Numbered from the stretch's first letter, positions 1 through 11,490 are shown. The stretch is 64,000 nucleotides of DNA from Iris pallida (GCA_029216955.1 JANAVB010010791.1:6726246-6790245); one strand, 5' to 3'. The notes: generated by a model not told the origin, from the sequence alone. Translations and numbers: made by a program.

Positions 1-284
1 AGATTTCTCTGAACCACCCGACGACATCTCCGGAACCCCCCGAAAGGTATTCAGTTTTTACAAACTGGATATCTTTGGACAGCTGCCGCCAAGGAAAAAG
101 CCAGCACCTATCAAAGAAAGAAGCCAAGCCAAGCCATCATCATTTCTAGACTTTGCAGAAGCCTGCTCCTACTATAGTATATTTGGAGTCTGTAATGAGT
201 CTTAGGAATCATGGTAAACACAAGAAATAGATGGCAAATCGAAAGCTAGAGTAGAAAATAACCCAGGACAATCTTCGGAATCTT

Positions 285-545
285 GGCGGATAATCCGGCG
301 GATCTTCGCGGAAATCCGACGGAAGATCCGAATGGTCTCACAGAATACCTTATGTGAGCGTTCGGATTATCCGGCAGAAAACCGTAGAATTCCGGCGGAT
401 TTTCCGCCATATGACCGTTTGCATTCCAACGGTCGGATTTTACGAATGATTGATCCCAACGGCTCTATTTATAGCCGTTGGACTATACATGCGGATGATC
501 CGGCGGATTTCTACGGAAATCCGGCGGATGATCCGTCGGCCTGAG
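285..545. repeat. Reiterated palindrome ATCCGGCGGAT in copia LTR U3
   Basis: The 11-bp near-palindrome ATCCGGCGGAT or a one-base variant occurs about five times (near 292, 390, 500 and 521). Longer inverted pairs lie between copies, such as GGATCTTC with GAAGATCC. The array sits upstream of the TATA box, so a protein-binding or enhancer role is possible but inferred. An ORF through this stretch is a by-product of the repeats, not a gene. Confidence 0.7.
456..481. promoter_or_regulatory. Perfect hairpin enclosing a TATA-like core
   Basis: Arms CCAACGGCT and AGCCGTTGG are exact reverse complements around the 8-base loop CTATTTAT. The core reads TATTTATA on the plus strand and TATAAATA on the minus strand, so it could act as a minus-strand TATA box or as a DNA/RNA hairpin. 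Function is not shown. Confidence 0.55.
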
Positions 546-579
546 AAAGTTGCATTATTGCACTTTCCTTTGCTTTGGT

Positions 580-587
580 TATAAATA
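580..587 (+). promoter_or_regulatory. TATA box of the copia LTR
   Basis: TATAAATA, followed about 30 bases later by the presumed transcription start near 610-620. The same octamer occupies the equivalent place in the second copia LTR (57268-57275). Confidence 0.7.
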
Positions 588-779
588 GCCTTGAACCCCT
601 TCATTCAAGGTTGATGCTTTGAGCCTAAAAATTTCTAAACCACCAAAGCCTATCCACAAACAACTCTACAAAGCTTTCATTTGCCATTCACAAATTGTGT
701 TAGAGTTATTGAGTTCAAAAGTGAGATCTTCATCCTATTGTATACGGAGATCAAAACCTATTGTGAAAGGTTGAAGTTT

Positions 780-925
780 GAGAGTCTTCGTATCCAAACT
801 CTCGGTTGAAGTTGGGGAGTCTTCGTATCCAAACTCTCGGTTGAAGTCGGAGAGCCCTTCGGATTAAAGCTCTTGTGTAAGAAGTTGGCGAGTTCTTCGG
901 ATCCAAACTCGTGTGTAACTATTTG
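780..925 (+). repeat. Four leader mini-hairpins with a common CTTCG loop
   Basis: Four units of about 35-40 bp each form a short stem around a loop starting CTTCGTATC or CTTCGGAT. Stems differ but stay paired: GAGAGT/ACTCTC, GGGAGT/ACTCTC (one G-T pair), AGAGC/GCTCT and CGAGTT/AACTCG. They lie downstream of the TATA box and so would be in the RNA leader. Confidence 0.65.
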
Positions 926-2201
926 CTCAAATAGTGGATTAAAGCCGGAGAGAGTTCCGGGACTGGACTGCCTCTTAGGAGGATACCAGGATACATCGGG
1001 TGTTGGTATTGTTATTGCTTCTTCTCTTGCACTTATATTTTTAAATTGCCAATTAGCTTGTGCTAAGTGCTTGATTAGTTAGCTTGACCCTATTCACCCC
1101 CCCCCTCTAGGGTTCCTACACTCGTGTCCTCCTGCAATCATCCCTCTAGTATTGACCATCTTGGAGGTAGAAGAAAGCTGAGTGCTCGGGAACTGGCTCT
1201 AAATCTGGCCATGCAAAACCAGATAGGTTATACCTCTAATAGCAAGTACCGCAAGGAAGCACGATAAGAGGAATTAGAACCAGTAATAAGAGTTAAGAAT
1301 ATGATAAATAGATCTCTGCTTGCTACTGGGGTTCGCACAACATCACGACACTTCAAGCCAACTTCCCAACCAAACAAGGACAGAAGTTGACCCGTCATGT
1401 CCTGACACTCTGCCCATCTCAGTAGTTAACATAGTAGGTACATTACACAAACAAATCAATTTAAACGGCAATACAACTACTACGGCTTGCTAACTGTAAG
1501 TTCCAAGTTGTCTTAAAAACATGCAATAAGAGATTCCTCAGTTCTTACTATGTACAAGCAAGGCTAGTCTATCCAATAATCAATTGTGCCAATCATGAAT
1601 TAGACGAGTCCCAACGGGACGCTCGACATCAGTATATATAACAGTATAAGCAGATACCACTCCATGTCCATGTGGCAGATTTACAGTATCTGTGGGAACC
1701 AGCCGGCATGTCGGGGCACTAATTGTCCTAAAGATGGCTGCCATGTAAGAACTCGAAAATCTATTCTCTCCATGTAATCGTTATTTTATTTAGCTTAATA
1801 GTCCCTATGTTGATTGAAATTTTATGCCGTGGATCATGGTCATTCAGAATGAGTACTTCCGTACAGAGTACGATATGCACAACTCTACAACGACGCCCGT
1901 GCGGTTAGGTTGTAGGTCTTACATAGCGTAATGCAACAATCAAACCTAGCAACGGAATAATCATGCCTTGACTGTAAGATACACATGCTGCTTTTGTAGA
2001 AAAATAGAAGTCAACATGTGTCCATTTGTCAATGTTCGGATCGGCTAGTCAATCGCAATGGTTCATGGTTCATACATGAACGTGTCTCATTCAATTCAAT
2101 AAGACGACTTGCCAGTCTCTTAGTTCCAACTAGGAACGCATGATCAATCATTAGTCAAGATAACAATCAATGTCAATTTGGGACAAGAAATAGTCCAAAG
2201 G

Positions 2202-2560
2202 CGGCAGTAGATGGATGCCCATCTATGCGACAGGGTAAGGGGTACCCATCTATGCGGCCAGAGGAAGTCATGAGGCTTATGCGGCCAAAGGAAGTCAGGA
2301 TCCCATACGGCAGTAGATGGATGCCCATCTATGCGGCAGGGTAAGGGGTACCCATCTATGCGGCCACACGAAGTCATGAGGCTTATGTGGCCAGAGGGAT
2401 AGCTGCATGAAGACTGGATGCCTATACGGCCAAAAAGGAGCCGCGTGAAGACTGGATGCCTATACGGCCAAAACGGAGCCGCATGAAGAGGCCAAAAACG
2501 GAGCCGTATGAAGACTGGATGCCGATGCGGCCAAAATGGAGCCGCATGAAGAGGCCATGT
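2202..2560. repeat. Tandem repeats with ATGCGGCC / GCCGCATGAAG motifs
   Basis: A 106-bp unit beginning CGGCAGTAG at 2202 repeats at 2308. A shorter series built on TATACGGCCAAAA-GGAGCCG follows (about 2405-2555). The core is the same ATGCGGC word repeated throughout element I. The ORFs on both strands here are repeat by-products. Confidence 0.75.
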
Positions 2561-3291
2561 AGTAAGCACTGTTCTTTTCTCCAACTTTTCCAAGAAGAAG
2601 AACCTGGAAAGTTTGGGGTTCCCAGACTTCCCAACCTAACAATCCAAGCCCAAATCTGGACTTCCATAGGTCAAAATAGGGTAGAATAAAATTCTCTACA
2701 ACATAGAACAACTAGATTTTGAAAACAAAAAAGTTTGATAGGTCAAAACCAAGAAAAACTGAAAGTAACATAAACTTAGATCTACAAACATACACCTATG
2801 AAAACCAAAAACTCCAAGTTCCAAAGAGGCTTGAAATCAACTAAGGAAGAGAATGGAACAATAATACTTGAGATCCATCATAAAGCAAGTTGTACTTGCC
2901 TAAGCTTTTTAGGTTGGTGGGAGAGTAATGGAGGGTGAAGAAGAAGTAAATGAGAGTAATAAAGAGAGAGAAAAGTAAAGGGGGATAAATATCAAGCCAA
3001 GTCCAAATCTCCACCGCTCATTCCTTCCTACAAGATCTAGGCCATCCACCCTTTATCATGAGGAACCCAGCTAAACCAAGTGCTGAAGCAAAAGCAAAAA
3101 ATAAAAATACAGAAAATTAACTAGCATAAAATTACAGAATAAATTAAAGGAATTAAATACAGAACAAATGCATGATAAATATTAAATAAATACATTCAAG
3201 CAGTACATGTATTAAAATATGTATTCTGGGAACGGGGAGTGATATAGACGCATCAGATTGCATCACCAGCTTCTCATCAGAAGAAAAGGAC

Positions 3292-3296
3292 GTCCT
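3292..3296. other. Left target-site duplication of element I (GTCCT)
   Basis: GTCCT before the 5' LTR matches GTCCC after the 3' LTR (21154-21158) at 4 of 5 bases. Both flanks are parts of element II that join up when element I is removed. Confidence 0.7.
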
Positions 3297-3330
3297 TGTA
3301 GAAGCATGAAAAATGAGAAGAAAAATGGTC

Positions 3331-3920
3331 CATGCGGCCAAAAAGCCTCATGCGGCTCGAAGGGCCCATGAGTCCCATACGGCTCAAGCATATAGGCAGT
3401 TCGAGTAAACTCATACGGCTCAGAGAGAAAGGCCACGTGGTATTCAAAACAGCTGTACCCAACGACGCATTTAATGCTCTGATGACTGACAGCTGACAGA
3501 CGACAGACCTGACATAAAGTTGTCATAATGAGTGGCGTTGTCTGCCAAAGTTTCGGGAATAAGGAAAATCTTCAAAGTGGCGCTGTCTATCAAGTTTCGA
3601 GGCAAGCTTATGCGGCCAGAATAAGATGAGTTCATGCGGCCAGTACAGAAAAAGCTATGCGGTTCAACCATAAAGGTCCCCCATGCGGCTCGGCTATGAA
3701 GACGCTCATGTGGCTCGGCTATGAAGACTCTCATGCGGCTCGACCATGAAGACTCCCATTCGGCTCGGTCATGAACATATTCATGCGGCTCGGTCATGAC
3801 AACCTTCATGCGGTTCGAGTATAGAGACTATTCATGCGGCTCGGTCATGAAACCTTTCATGCGGCTCAGTCATGACGACCTTCATGCGGCCCAAATATGA
3901 AACCTCCTCATGCGGCTCAA
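3331..3920 (+). repeat. ATGCGGC(T/C) array in U3 of the 5' LTR
   Basis: About 20 copies of CATGCGGCT or close variants. From 3610 they are spaced about 24-26 bp with a unit like CATGCGGCTCGGTCATGAA. They lie upstream of the G-boxes and TATA box. The minus-strand ORF spanning them is a product of the repeats. Confidence 0.85.
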
Positions 3921-3933
3921 CAACGATGATAGA

Positions 3934-4227
3934 ACACGTGTCCTAAAGGTAATCAAATCTTGGGTCAGATCCCAATGATTTGGGACACGTGGCAAGAGAA
4001 TGAATTAAATTGATTCATTCAGATTTGCAGATATCAGCAAATCATCATGATGGGGATTTATTGCAATCAACATTAATGACTGACATGATTTGGCATAATC
4101 CTCATTAACGACCCAGATCCTTCACGCTCAAGATTAATGGCCCCGATTGATTACTTATCAGGCCGCCGCCACTTTGAGAGTGGGCAATCATTACAAACCC
4201 TAATGATGCCCCCCACTATTATAAATA
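3934..4227 (+). promoter_or_regulatory. LTR promoter: paired G-boxes and TATA box
   Basis: ACACGTGTC (3934-3942) and ACACGTGGC (3985-3993) contain the CACGTG G-box/ABRE core and form an inverted pair (CACGTGTCC with GGACACGTG). Another CCACGTGG lies near 3433. TATAAATA follows at 4220-4227. G-boxes commonly bind plant bZIP or bHLH factors; stress or ABA response is inference. Confidence 0.7.
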
Positions 4228-4537
4228 GCAGGGTGCCATCCCCTTGCAGGATTTAGACTGACAGAGAGAGATACGCACATACAGAGAGACATTCAATAAT
4301 CAGAGAGAAAATACATAGAGATCAATCCAGAGAGAGAAGTCAGAAGAGCAATACGAGGAGAGCAAGAAGAGCATTTCTTCATCAACGCCAACCATCTCGT
4401 CACAAGAGTCAAGCTTAGATTGCTGTACCTAGGTTTTCGTCCCTAGGCTTTCTTTGTACAAGCGAGTTTGTAACGTGAAGTAAAAGTCCGGTCCTCCGAT
4501 AATTGTTCTGTTCTTTTATATTTCATGGCAAACACGA

Positions 4538-4556
4538 TGGCGACTCTGCTGGGGAC
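4538..4556 (+). other. Primer-binding site of element I (tRNA-Arg-like)
   Basis: TGGCGACTCTGCTGGGGAC starts three bases after the LTR end. It resembles the tRNA-Arg primer site used by Tat/Ogre elements, with about two differences from the plant tRNA-Arg(ACG) 3' end as I recall it. Confidence 0.75.
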
Positions 4557-4938
4557 AAACTTCTCCACGGCTGAGGTGTTGGTGATGCAATCAGATGCAG
4601 CCAAGCTTGGCTCCACGCGACAGAAGATGGTCGCCCGGTTCGACCAACAGGCGTTCGAAGAAATGCTCTCCGACAAGAGCGCTGGCCCGGTCCAGAAGCG
4701 AGCCCGCACAAAGAAGGCCTGCAAGGAGTGGAGACCCCGATCCTTCGTTCCTACTGAAGCTCTTGCAGAGATACCCTCTGTTGCTCAAGACGGCGGAGAA
4801 GACTCTCCCGCGGTCCCACTTCAGATCATAGACGACTCTGTTGTCCCCAAGTCCGGCAGAAGAAAATATTATGATGCTGGACTTGCAGGGGCAAAGAGAA
4901 ACTCTATGCGATCCGAGCTGCATATGGGTTCTAGCTGC

Positions 4939-5225
4939 ATGGAGAAAGCCTATGCGGTTACATCCGCGAACCGCAGAAAGAAAACTCACACGGCCACATC
5001 TGTCAGCCGCATAGCTTATGCGGCTACAGTTGCCAACCGCATGGACGAAGCTTATACGGCTACTGAAGTCAATCGCTTGCAGAAAACCCATGCGGCCACA
5101 ATTGCCAACCGCATGCGGCCAGCCTGCACGGTCGTGACTCCTAGTCGCACAAAGATAACCCATCCGACAGCTAAAGACAGCCGCATGTAGACAGACTGTA
5201 CGGTTCCCAATCCCAGCCGCATAGC
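4939..5225 (+). repeat. ATGCGGC repeats inside the gag leader
   Basis: The word (T/C)ATGCGGC and its complement GCCGCAT alternate about every 20 bp, for example at 4951, 5020 and 5090. They are translated as part of the gag leader, so the LTR motif has been accommodated inside coding sequence. Confidence 0.75.
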
Positions 5226-5958
5226 GGCTGTTCCACGCTTCTCTCAATCAGTCTTCGATCGTCTCTCATGCGGTCCCGACCCTGATGACTCTCTGGATGA
5301 TAAGCCAGACTCTGTGATATTCAACTTGGACTCTTCCTATTACGTACCCGCGGGTGCTAAAAGGAAGAAATCTAGGGCAGCGCGGGCCCATCGGGCCCAG
5401 TCAGCTGCCCCAACCTCTAACTATCAGGGCGTCCCGCTAATTATTACGCGGGCCTCGGATGGGAAGTTGTACAGAACCACTCGAGTCCAGCCCCCGACGG
5501 CAGACGGACAGAGAGGTTCACAAAAGTCTTCCAAAATCTCGGGAGCAAACATGGTCGGTCCAGACCCATCTGACTTGCGTGAGGCCATCCTCCACAAACG
5601 CAAGGAAAGAAAAGATGCATCGGGATGCAAAGAGTCCTCCCACGGACGTCACTGCACCCAAATCATCGTCAACTGCTGCTGCAATGGCACGACGATGCAA
5701 GAAGATCGGCAGTCTGTCTTTCAAAGACTACAACAACCATCTTCGGAAGACGAGGCGCTACCTGTCGTCTCCTGCAACTCTACTCGAGAAGTCCCCGCTG
5801 ATGGAAGGGAAAAAAAGACGAATGTTCCCAGCCCGAAGATTTCAACCACCGCGACTAAAAGGCTATCGTTTAAGCAGGTGCCCACCACCGAAGTTTTCCA
5901 AGGTACTCGCTCTAAGACGAAATCTGCTACAGTGGGAGGCTCGTCATCTATAACGTAG

Positions 5959-7206
5959 GGGGTTGCTAGGGCTGGGGGTAGCACCCCTCCGAGCCTCTAC
6001 AATAATTCGATATTTCAAGAAGACGAGCCAGGGGAGACAACTATCCCATCAGATGCAGCCGAGGCCGGCATCCCCGAGGACGTCCATGAATCTCAAGCTG
6101 AAGTAAGCTCTGAAGCCGGGGGTACTATTCCCTCCGAGTCCGAACCAGAAGAGAATATTCCCATATATCCCGATGACTTCTCGGTACATGGATATGACTC
6201 GGAGGATACGCCCTCCACCGTCCCTTCCATTTCTCATCATATAAGGACGGTGTTCTTGACGGACAGCAATCAAAGTGGTTCCAGTGATCGCCAGCGCATC
6301 GACACTCTGGAGGCCATACTACAGGCCTTGGTCAAGTCTGTAGATAAAATCAAGGCAGCTCTTCCAACTCTGCAAGGAGGGACGCCTGGCCAAACAAGCA
6401 TGGGTCCCACGGTCAATACGGACTCAAACTCAGCGGCACCGAACTCGTGCAACAATCCTTCCGAAATAATGGCTTCCACCGCTGCAGATGATGCCAGGGA
6501 AGCAAGAAGAGAGGTCCAGGAGCTTCGAGCCCTGTTTCATGCCCAAAAAAACTCTCAAGACCTCAGAACACGGCAACCATACCCGGCTGCATGGAGGGAT
6601 GTTTCCTTCCCACCAAGATATAAGTCGTTCAACATCAATCCCTATGATGGCAAGACCTCAGCGAGTCGGTACATCACCTACTTCGAGGTCACCACAGACT
6701 ATCTTCCCCATGACGATGCCATTCTCACACGGTTATTCGTCGGGGCATTGGAAGGAGTCACTTTCGACTGGTATCGTAATCTGCCGAACAACTGCATCCA
6801 CTCCTTTGTCGGCTTCAAGCGCCTGTTCTTGGAGAGATTTTACGAAGTAGGGCAGGACGTCACCATGTCCACCCTCATGGACGTCGTCCAAGGGGAGAAG
6901 AAGCTGACGAGGAACTACATTGAGCGGTTCCGCCAAACCGCCATGAAGCTGCCCTCCGGAAATCTGGATTCCTCCTTAATTAAAATTTGCCAAAAGAGAC
7001 TGCTTCCAACGATCAGCCTCTGGATGGGCGAAAGTCAATTCAAGGATTGGAAGACGTTCATCATCAGTGCCACAAGCGCAGAAGAACGATTGAAGAAGGC
7101 TCGCCAATTGGGGTTGCACATCTCGGACGGAGAAAACAAGGGCAAGCGTCCCAACAACGATAATGTGGGTAGCCCCTCCAACAATCGGGTTAGCAAAGGA
7201 AAGTAG
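5959..7206 (+). pseudogene. gag: gag capsid region of element I (Retrotrans_gag)
   Basis: The frame is open from 5959 through 7203. It starts with an acidic linker, then from about 6620 the capsid-like retrotransposon gag domain: FNINPYDGKTSASRYITYFE, LFVGALEGVTFDWYRNLP, FVGFKRLFLERF and LTRNYIERFRQ. This domain assembles the particle that packages the RNA. A basic tail (GENKGKRPNN) ends at the TAG at 7204. The first in-frame ATG after the previous stop is 6250, but the natural protein would have begun upstream. Confidence 0.85.
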
Positions 7207-7668
7207 GCTATGGTGGACAATACAGTACAAAAACCTGAGCCAAAGCTAGCAGAAAAATAATGGCCACAAATCACTTACTCCTTCGAAGACGGTCACGTCA
7301 AGCCCATCTTGGACATGCTCATACAAGAGGACAGAATTTAGCTGCCTCCACCAAGACGGGAACCGCGGCCGGCAGAGATGGAGAATCCAAAGTACTGCCA
7401 TTATCATCGCTATGTCCATCATGCTACACACGATTGCTACCAGCTGAAATGGTACATCCAAAACCTCATCGACTCGAACGCTCTGGCCATCAATTTCGAA
7501 GAGGTAACCGTGGCAGCCAATATGGTGTCCGTACAATTCGGCAGCTTTCCTTCGACGGAAACACAAGATGGGGTAGTCCCCATCCCTCTGGCGACAATGG
7601 AGATTACCAATCTTCTACCTCTCTGAGATCAGACTGCTGGTCTAGTACCCCTCACCACATCACGAGGG
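7207..7668 (+). pseudogene. gag: gag nucleocapsid/zinc-finger region of element I
   Basis: Stops lie at 7258 (TAA), 7339 (TAG) and 7624 (TGA). Between them the frame encodes YCHYHRYVHHATHDCYQLK, the zinc-finger-like Cys/His motif typical of Tat gag proteins (usual form CxFHxxxGHxTxxCxxLK). Its likely role is RNA binding during packaging. All three stops differ by one transition from a sense codon. Confidence 0.75.
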
Positions 7669-9354
7669 GTGGTCATGTGGATCCATCCAGACTTGGTGTC
7701 AGAAGTGACTCGGCCCACATCATCTTCCACCTACAAAAAAAAAAGTAGAAAAGTCAGGACCTGCCACACAATCTCGACAGACATCGAGGAAGCTACAGCC
7801 GTCGTCACGCGGTCTGGAGCGCAATCCCAACAGGTGGTAGACAATCCAGCTGAAAATCATCAACCCACTACAACTGATGCTCCAGGACCGGCTCAGCCTT
7901 CGACGACCGACAAGCCTAGGCCGAGAGAGACTCGCTTCGACAAATTCCTCCGAAAAGAGGCAACCCAAGGGCTAGAGAGGCCCTACAACTTTGACATCTT
8001 AGCGCAATTGGCTAACACACCGGCCAAGTTGTCACTGTACGAACTCCTAAGGCTCTCCATGGACGTTCGTATTGCATTGAGCGAAGCACTCCAAAATGCC
8101 GATGTCTATCTGGCTCAATCCAACCTCACCGGGGAGGACTCACCCGTGGATCTCCAAGACAGTGCCTGCACGGGAGCAATGCCCAACATCGTCTTCACTC
8201 CACAGGACATGCTCATCAAAACCAACCTACACGATCGCCCGCTATACTATACGGGATACATCGGTGACATAAAGGTGGATCGGATGCACATTGATCCTGG
8301 CACTTCCATAAGCATCATCACGAAGGGTCTGCTACATCATCTCCGCATCCCAATGCTTCGCCTGACACCTACAAGCACCGCCATCAGCGGTTTCAATTTG
8401 GGCAGGAGCTACCCTATTGGGAAGATTCGTCTGACGTGTCAAATTGGCGATCTCCAATCCGAAGTCATCTGCTACGTCATAGATGTAAACACTTCTTACA
8501 ACATCCTCTTGGGACGCCCATGGATACACGATTATATGATCGTGCCTTCCACACTACACCAGTGCTTCAAATATGTCGACAAATACGGCTTCGTGAGGAC
8601 AGAATTTGCTGATATCGACCCCTTCAAAGGGGTCGAATCCTACTACTCAGACTCCTGCCTATACAAAAAGTCAAAGAGGCACCTTGATGAAAGAAATGTA
8701 CAAGATCATACCGAGACAGCCACAGGATCAGAAGAACCTCTGACGATCCACCTCCAAGCTCGTAAACCGGGCAGGTCCGTACCCCTTACTGCCACTCTAC
8801 GGAAGGACGCGATCAGCCTCTCGGCACAGGAGGAGCAGATGATAATTCGGCTGCCAAGGTCCGGCCAAGTGTCGAGACCCACAACGGGGCCACTAACAAT
8901 TAGACTGCCAAGAGTCGGTCAACCCCAAACGGAGAAGCTCAATCCCTCCGATAGGCCACTGACGATACGCCTTCCCAAGAAGGGTCGTCACCCCGATACA
9001 AGGTCTGACACCTCTAGCGAGCTTGCCACTCCTCGCTCCACATCAAGTTCCAAACTGGGGGTCGCTAGTCTGCCAATAACTCCACGCTCTGTTCCATCAG
9101 CTGAACCTCTGACAATCAAGCTGCCTAGGGCGTCCTCTCAGTCTTCATTTACACAGAGGGTAGCCGAAGAGGAACCAGAGCTAGCCAAGTATGTAGCTGT
9201 CCACACTGATGTTCCCTCCGCTGATGATGTAATCCCCCTAGAAAAGATACCTTACTTCATCAATAAAGGGTTATCTTTGAACTACACCGAGCTCAATAAG
9301 CTATGTACAATGTATGCTATGGAACACGGTATATGCACTCACCTACACACATAG
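7669..9354 (+). pseudogene. pol: pol protease region of element I
   Basis: 561 open codons. The retropepsin-like aspartic protease is at about 8220-8580: RMHIDPGTSISIIT holds the catalytic Asp in a D-P-G-T form rather than D-S/T-G, followed by NILLGRPWIHD. Upstream is a Gln/Thr/Pro-rich linker. Downstream (8730-9150) the motif LTIRLPR is repeated about four times in a linker of unknown role. The TAG at 9352 ends the open part. Confidence 0.85.
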
Positions 9355-10161
9355 GTGATAAATGTGTACATCGCGATCCATCTTACTCTAGTAGAAGACA
9401 CTTACCGAATAATTGAGGGAGGGGACCATCCAATCATCTTCGGCCGGAAAGACGACCCGCATCCCTTCACTATAGAGGAAGCCGACCTCGGGTCAGATGC
9501 CGAAAGACTGCCTCTGTATCTCTATAGCCCCTAATCCAAATATCTCATGCAGAAACATGGGTATGATCTGGAAACGATGCCAGGTTTGAACTACGGCACT
9601 AGGCGACGATTACCTTTGAAGCCGCCTGTCCCGGCGGGCAAACCACGAGACTACTATAGCAAAACTCGATGCGGGTTAGGATATGTAACGCCTACTACGA
9701 CCCCTGAGAGTTCAGATGAAGAATGCGACTGGCAGTCACATTCAACCGGGTTACCAACTTCGGACTCGGATACCAGCATCGGAGATGTGTTCAGACAAGT
9801 CTTGACAGTCAATATGGCATTCGCCGACGCTTACGAAGAAGACGAAGACATCCCCAAAATCCTCGAGCTAGAGCCGTGGGCCCAGCAATTGGACGCACAA
9901 TGGGAAAAGCGGTTCGAACAGAGAGAACCTCCTACTGAAGATGAGGTCATATAAGTGGATCTCGGCAGTGAATCTTCTCCAAAATCGATCTTCGTCAGTA
10001 AAAGCCTAACAGACGAAGAGCGAGAATCGCTGCTGGAACTTGTCAAAGAGTATATTGATGTGTTCGTCTGGAGCTATAAAGACATGCCAGGGTTAAATCC
10101 CGACATTGCTCTTCACAAACTCAACATTCGACCGGATGCGAAGCCAGTCAAGCAACAATAG
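9355..10161 (+). pseudogene. pol: pol linker between protease and RT of element I
   Basis: The same frame continues with stops at 9532 (TAA), 9952 (TAA), 10159 (TAG) and 10162 (TGA). It holds an acidic region (DAYEEDEDIPKILELEPWAQ) and, from 9955, the conserved lead-in to Tat RTs: LLELVKEYIDVFVWSYKDMP and GLNPDIALHKLNIRP. There are no frameshifts. Confidence 0.75.
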
Positions 10162-10182
10162 TGACGCTTCCGCCCAGACATC

Positions 10183-10986
10183 ATGGACGCGGTCGAAGTC
10201 GAAGTCAACAAACTGATAGCCAGCGGCTTCATTCGTGAGGAGCAACATCCCGATTGGGTCGCCAATATAGTGCCCATCCTCAAGAAGAATGGGAAGATTC
10301 GAATCTGCATCGACTTCCACAATTTGAACGAGGCATGCCCCAAAGATGAGTTCCCCCTCCCTATCACGGACATCATGATTGACAATACCTGCGGTTTTGA
10401 ACGTATGTCATTCATGGATGGCTTCTCGGGGTACAACCAAATTAAGATGTCTCCTGACGACGAAAAGCATACATCATTCCGAACACCGATTGGCACATAC
10501 TGCTACACAGTTATGCCTTTCGGTTTAAAGAATGCTGGCGCCACATATCAAAGAGCCATGAACATCATCTTCAGAGATAACTTACGCAAGACGGTGGAGT
10601 GCTATGTGGATGACATTGCCGTCAAGAGCCGCCGTAAGGAAGACCATCTGCAGGACCTGAGAACGGTATTCGACCTGATGCAAGCACACAATTTAAAAAT
10701 GAACCCCACAAAATCCTTCTTAGGCGTATCCAGCGGGATGTTCCTGGGTTTCATCATTACCGCCCAGGGTATCCATGTAGACCCTGAGAAGACAAAGGCA
10801 ATTATGGAGATGGGTCTCCCGAAAAATCTCTGCGAACTCAGAGGCCTTCAAGGGAGGCTAGCTTACATCAGGAGGTTCATTTCTAACCTCTCCGGGCAAT
10901 GTCGACCATTCACCCACCTCATGAAGAAAGGTGTCTCGTTCGTATGGGACGAAGAATGTCAGCGGGCCTTCGACAGCATCAAATAA
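10183..10986 (+). pseudogene. pol: Reverse transcriptase of element I
   Basis: RT motifs occur in order: WVANIVPILKKNGKIRICID, FMDGFSGYNQIKM, VMPFGLKNAGATYQRAM and the catalytic box CYVDDIAVKS (near 10598), then the thumb region with FLGFIITAQGI. The core is intact; a TAA at 10984 follows, at a position where relatives usually have Gln. It copies the genomic RNA into DNA within the particle. Confidence 0.95.
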
Positions 10987-11490
10987 TACTTGTCAAACCC
11001 TCCAGTCGTGGTGGCCCCGATTGCTGGAAAACCATTCCTGCTCTACGTACGAGCAATAGAGCATTCCCTCGGAGCCCTGCTGGCACAAAATAATGATGCA
11101 GGCCATGAACAAGCCATATATTACCTCAGCCGAATGATGATTGGGCCAGAGCACCGATACACAGCTGTAGAGATGGAATGCCTTGTCCTGGTGTTCGCCA
11201 TTCAGAAAATGCGGCACTATATCACCGGACAAACGATACATGTGATCTCATGAGTCAACCCTCTCAGGGTCCTCATGACTAAACCAGGGGTACTCAGCTC
11301 TCGCCTCGCTACATGGGCAATATTACTGTCCCCTTATTATATGATCTTCGTCCCATAAAAGGCAGTCAAAGGTCAAGCCCTGGCAGACTTTTTAGCAGCC
11401 CACCCAGGCTCGGAGTCCTCCAAAATATATTAAGAGATCCCAGATGAGGTCGCTGACTCGCATGCAACCTCTCACGATGATATATGGCGA
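10987..11490 (+). pseudogene. pol: First RNase H (Ty3/gypsy type) and tether of element I
   Basis: LLYVRAIEHSLGALLAQ, YYLSRMMIGPEHRYTAVEME and VLVFAIQKMRHYITGQ are typical of the Ty3/gypsy RNase H. The first catalytic Asp position reads YVRA, as in Tat elements where this domain has degenerated. Stops: 11251 (TGA), 11356 (TAA) and 11431 (TAA). A tether segment leads to the second RNase H. Confidence 0.8.

Larger units (their letters stand above)
1..1120 (+). mobile_element. SIRE-like Ty1/copia LTR, 3' part (solo or truncated)
   Basis: The segment ends in a C-rich CACCCCCCCCCCTCTAG tract followed by GGTTCCTACA, the usual 3' end of SIRE/Maximus-type LTRs. The second copia LTR in this window (ending at 57802) has the same layout: CG-rich upstream part, TATAAATA, a leader with repeated CTTCGTATC motifs, then the C-rich tract. 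No primer-binding site follows position 1120 and the next bases belong to another element, so this is a solo LTR or a broken end. The left boundary is not visible and may lie before the window. Confidence 0.75.
1121..3296 (-). mobile_element. Internal remnant of Tat-like element II (minus strand)
   Basis: Reading leftwards from 3296 on the minus strand, the sequence continues element II beyond its PBS (21154-21172). It contains TGGTGATGCAATCTGATGC, matching the start of element I's internal region (4576-4594) with one change. Element I was inserted at this point, separating the two halves. No coding region is seen further left. Positions 1121-2150 vaguely resemble plant LTR sequence (for example CCAACCAAACAAGGACAG near 1366, also near 47560) and their assignment is uncertain. 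About 2.1 kb without a gene. Confidence 0.5.
3297..4534 (+). repeat. 5' LTR of element I
   Basis: Starts TGTAGAAGCATG and ends GGCAAACA, three bases before the PBS. It aligns throughout to 19817-21153 but lacks 94 bp present there (20939-21032). It holds the ATGCGGC array, G-boxes, TATA box and a U5 that ends by overlapping the ATG of the gag frame (4525). Confidence 0.93.
4525..5958 (+). pseudogene. gag: gag N-terminal leader of element I (two stops)
   Basis: The frame opens at ATGGCAAACACG (4525), overlapping the LTR end, and continues in the same frame as all downstream gag-pol. TAG stops lie at 5188 and 5956. Residues from about 139 are a repeated pattern (AYAATVANRM-like, about 14 residues) encoded by the ATGCGGC repeats. 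From 5314 a basic stretch (AKRKKSRAARAHRAQ) leads into a low-complexity Ser/Thr/Lys-rich region. A homologous fragment is on the minus strand at 22537-22773. No known domain is recognised; this matches the variable N-terminal part of Tat gag proteins. Confidence 0.7.

Noticed and set aside
3471..3809. 112-codon minus-strand ORF in the 5' LTR (also at 19991-20329)
   Set aside because: Made by the ATGCGGC tandem array; spacing of 24-26 bp is not a fixed multiple of three and it lies in U3.
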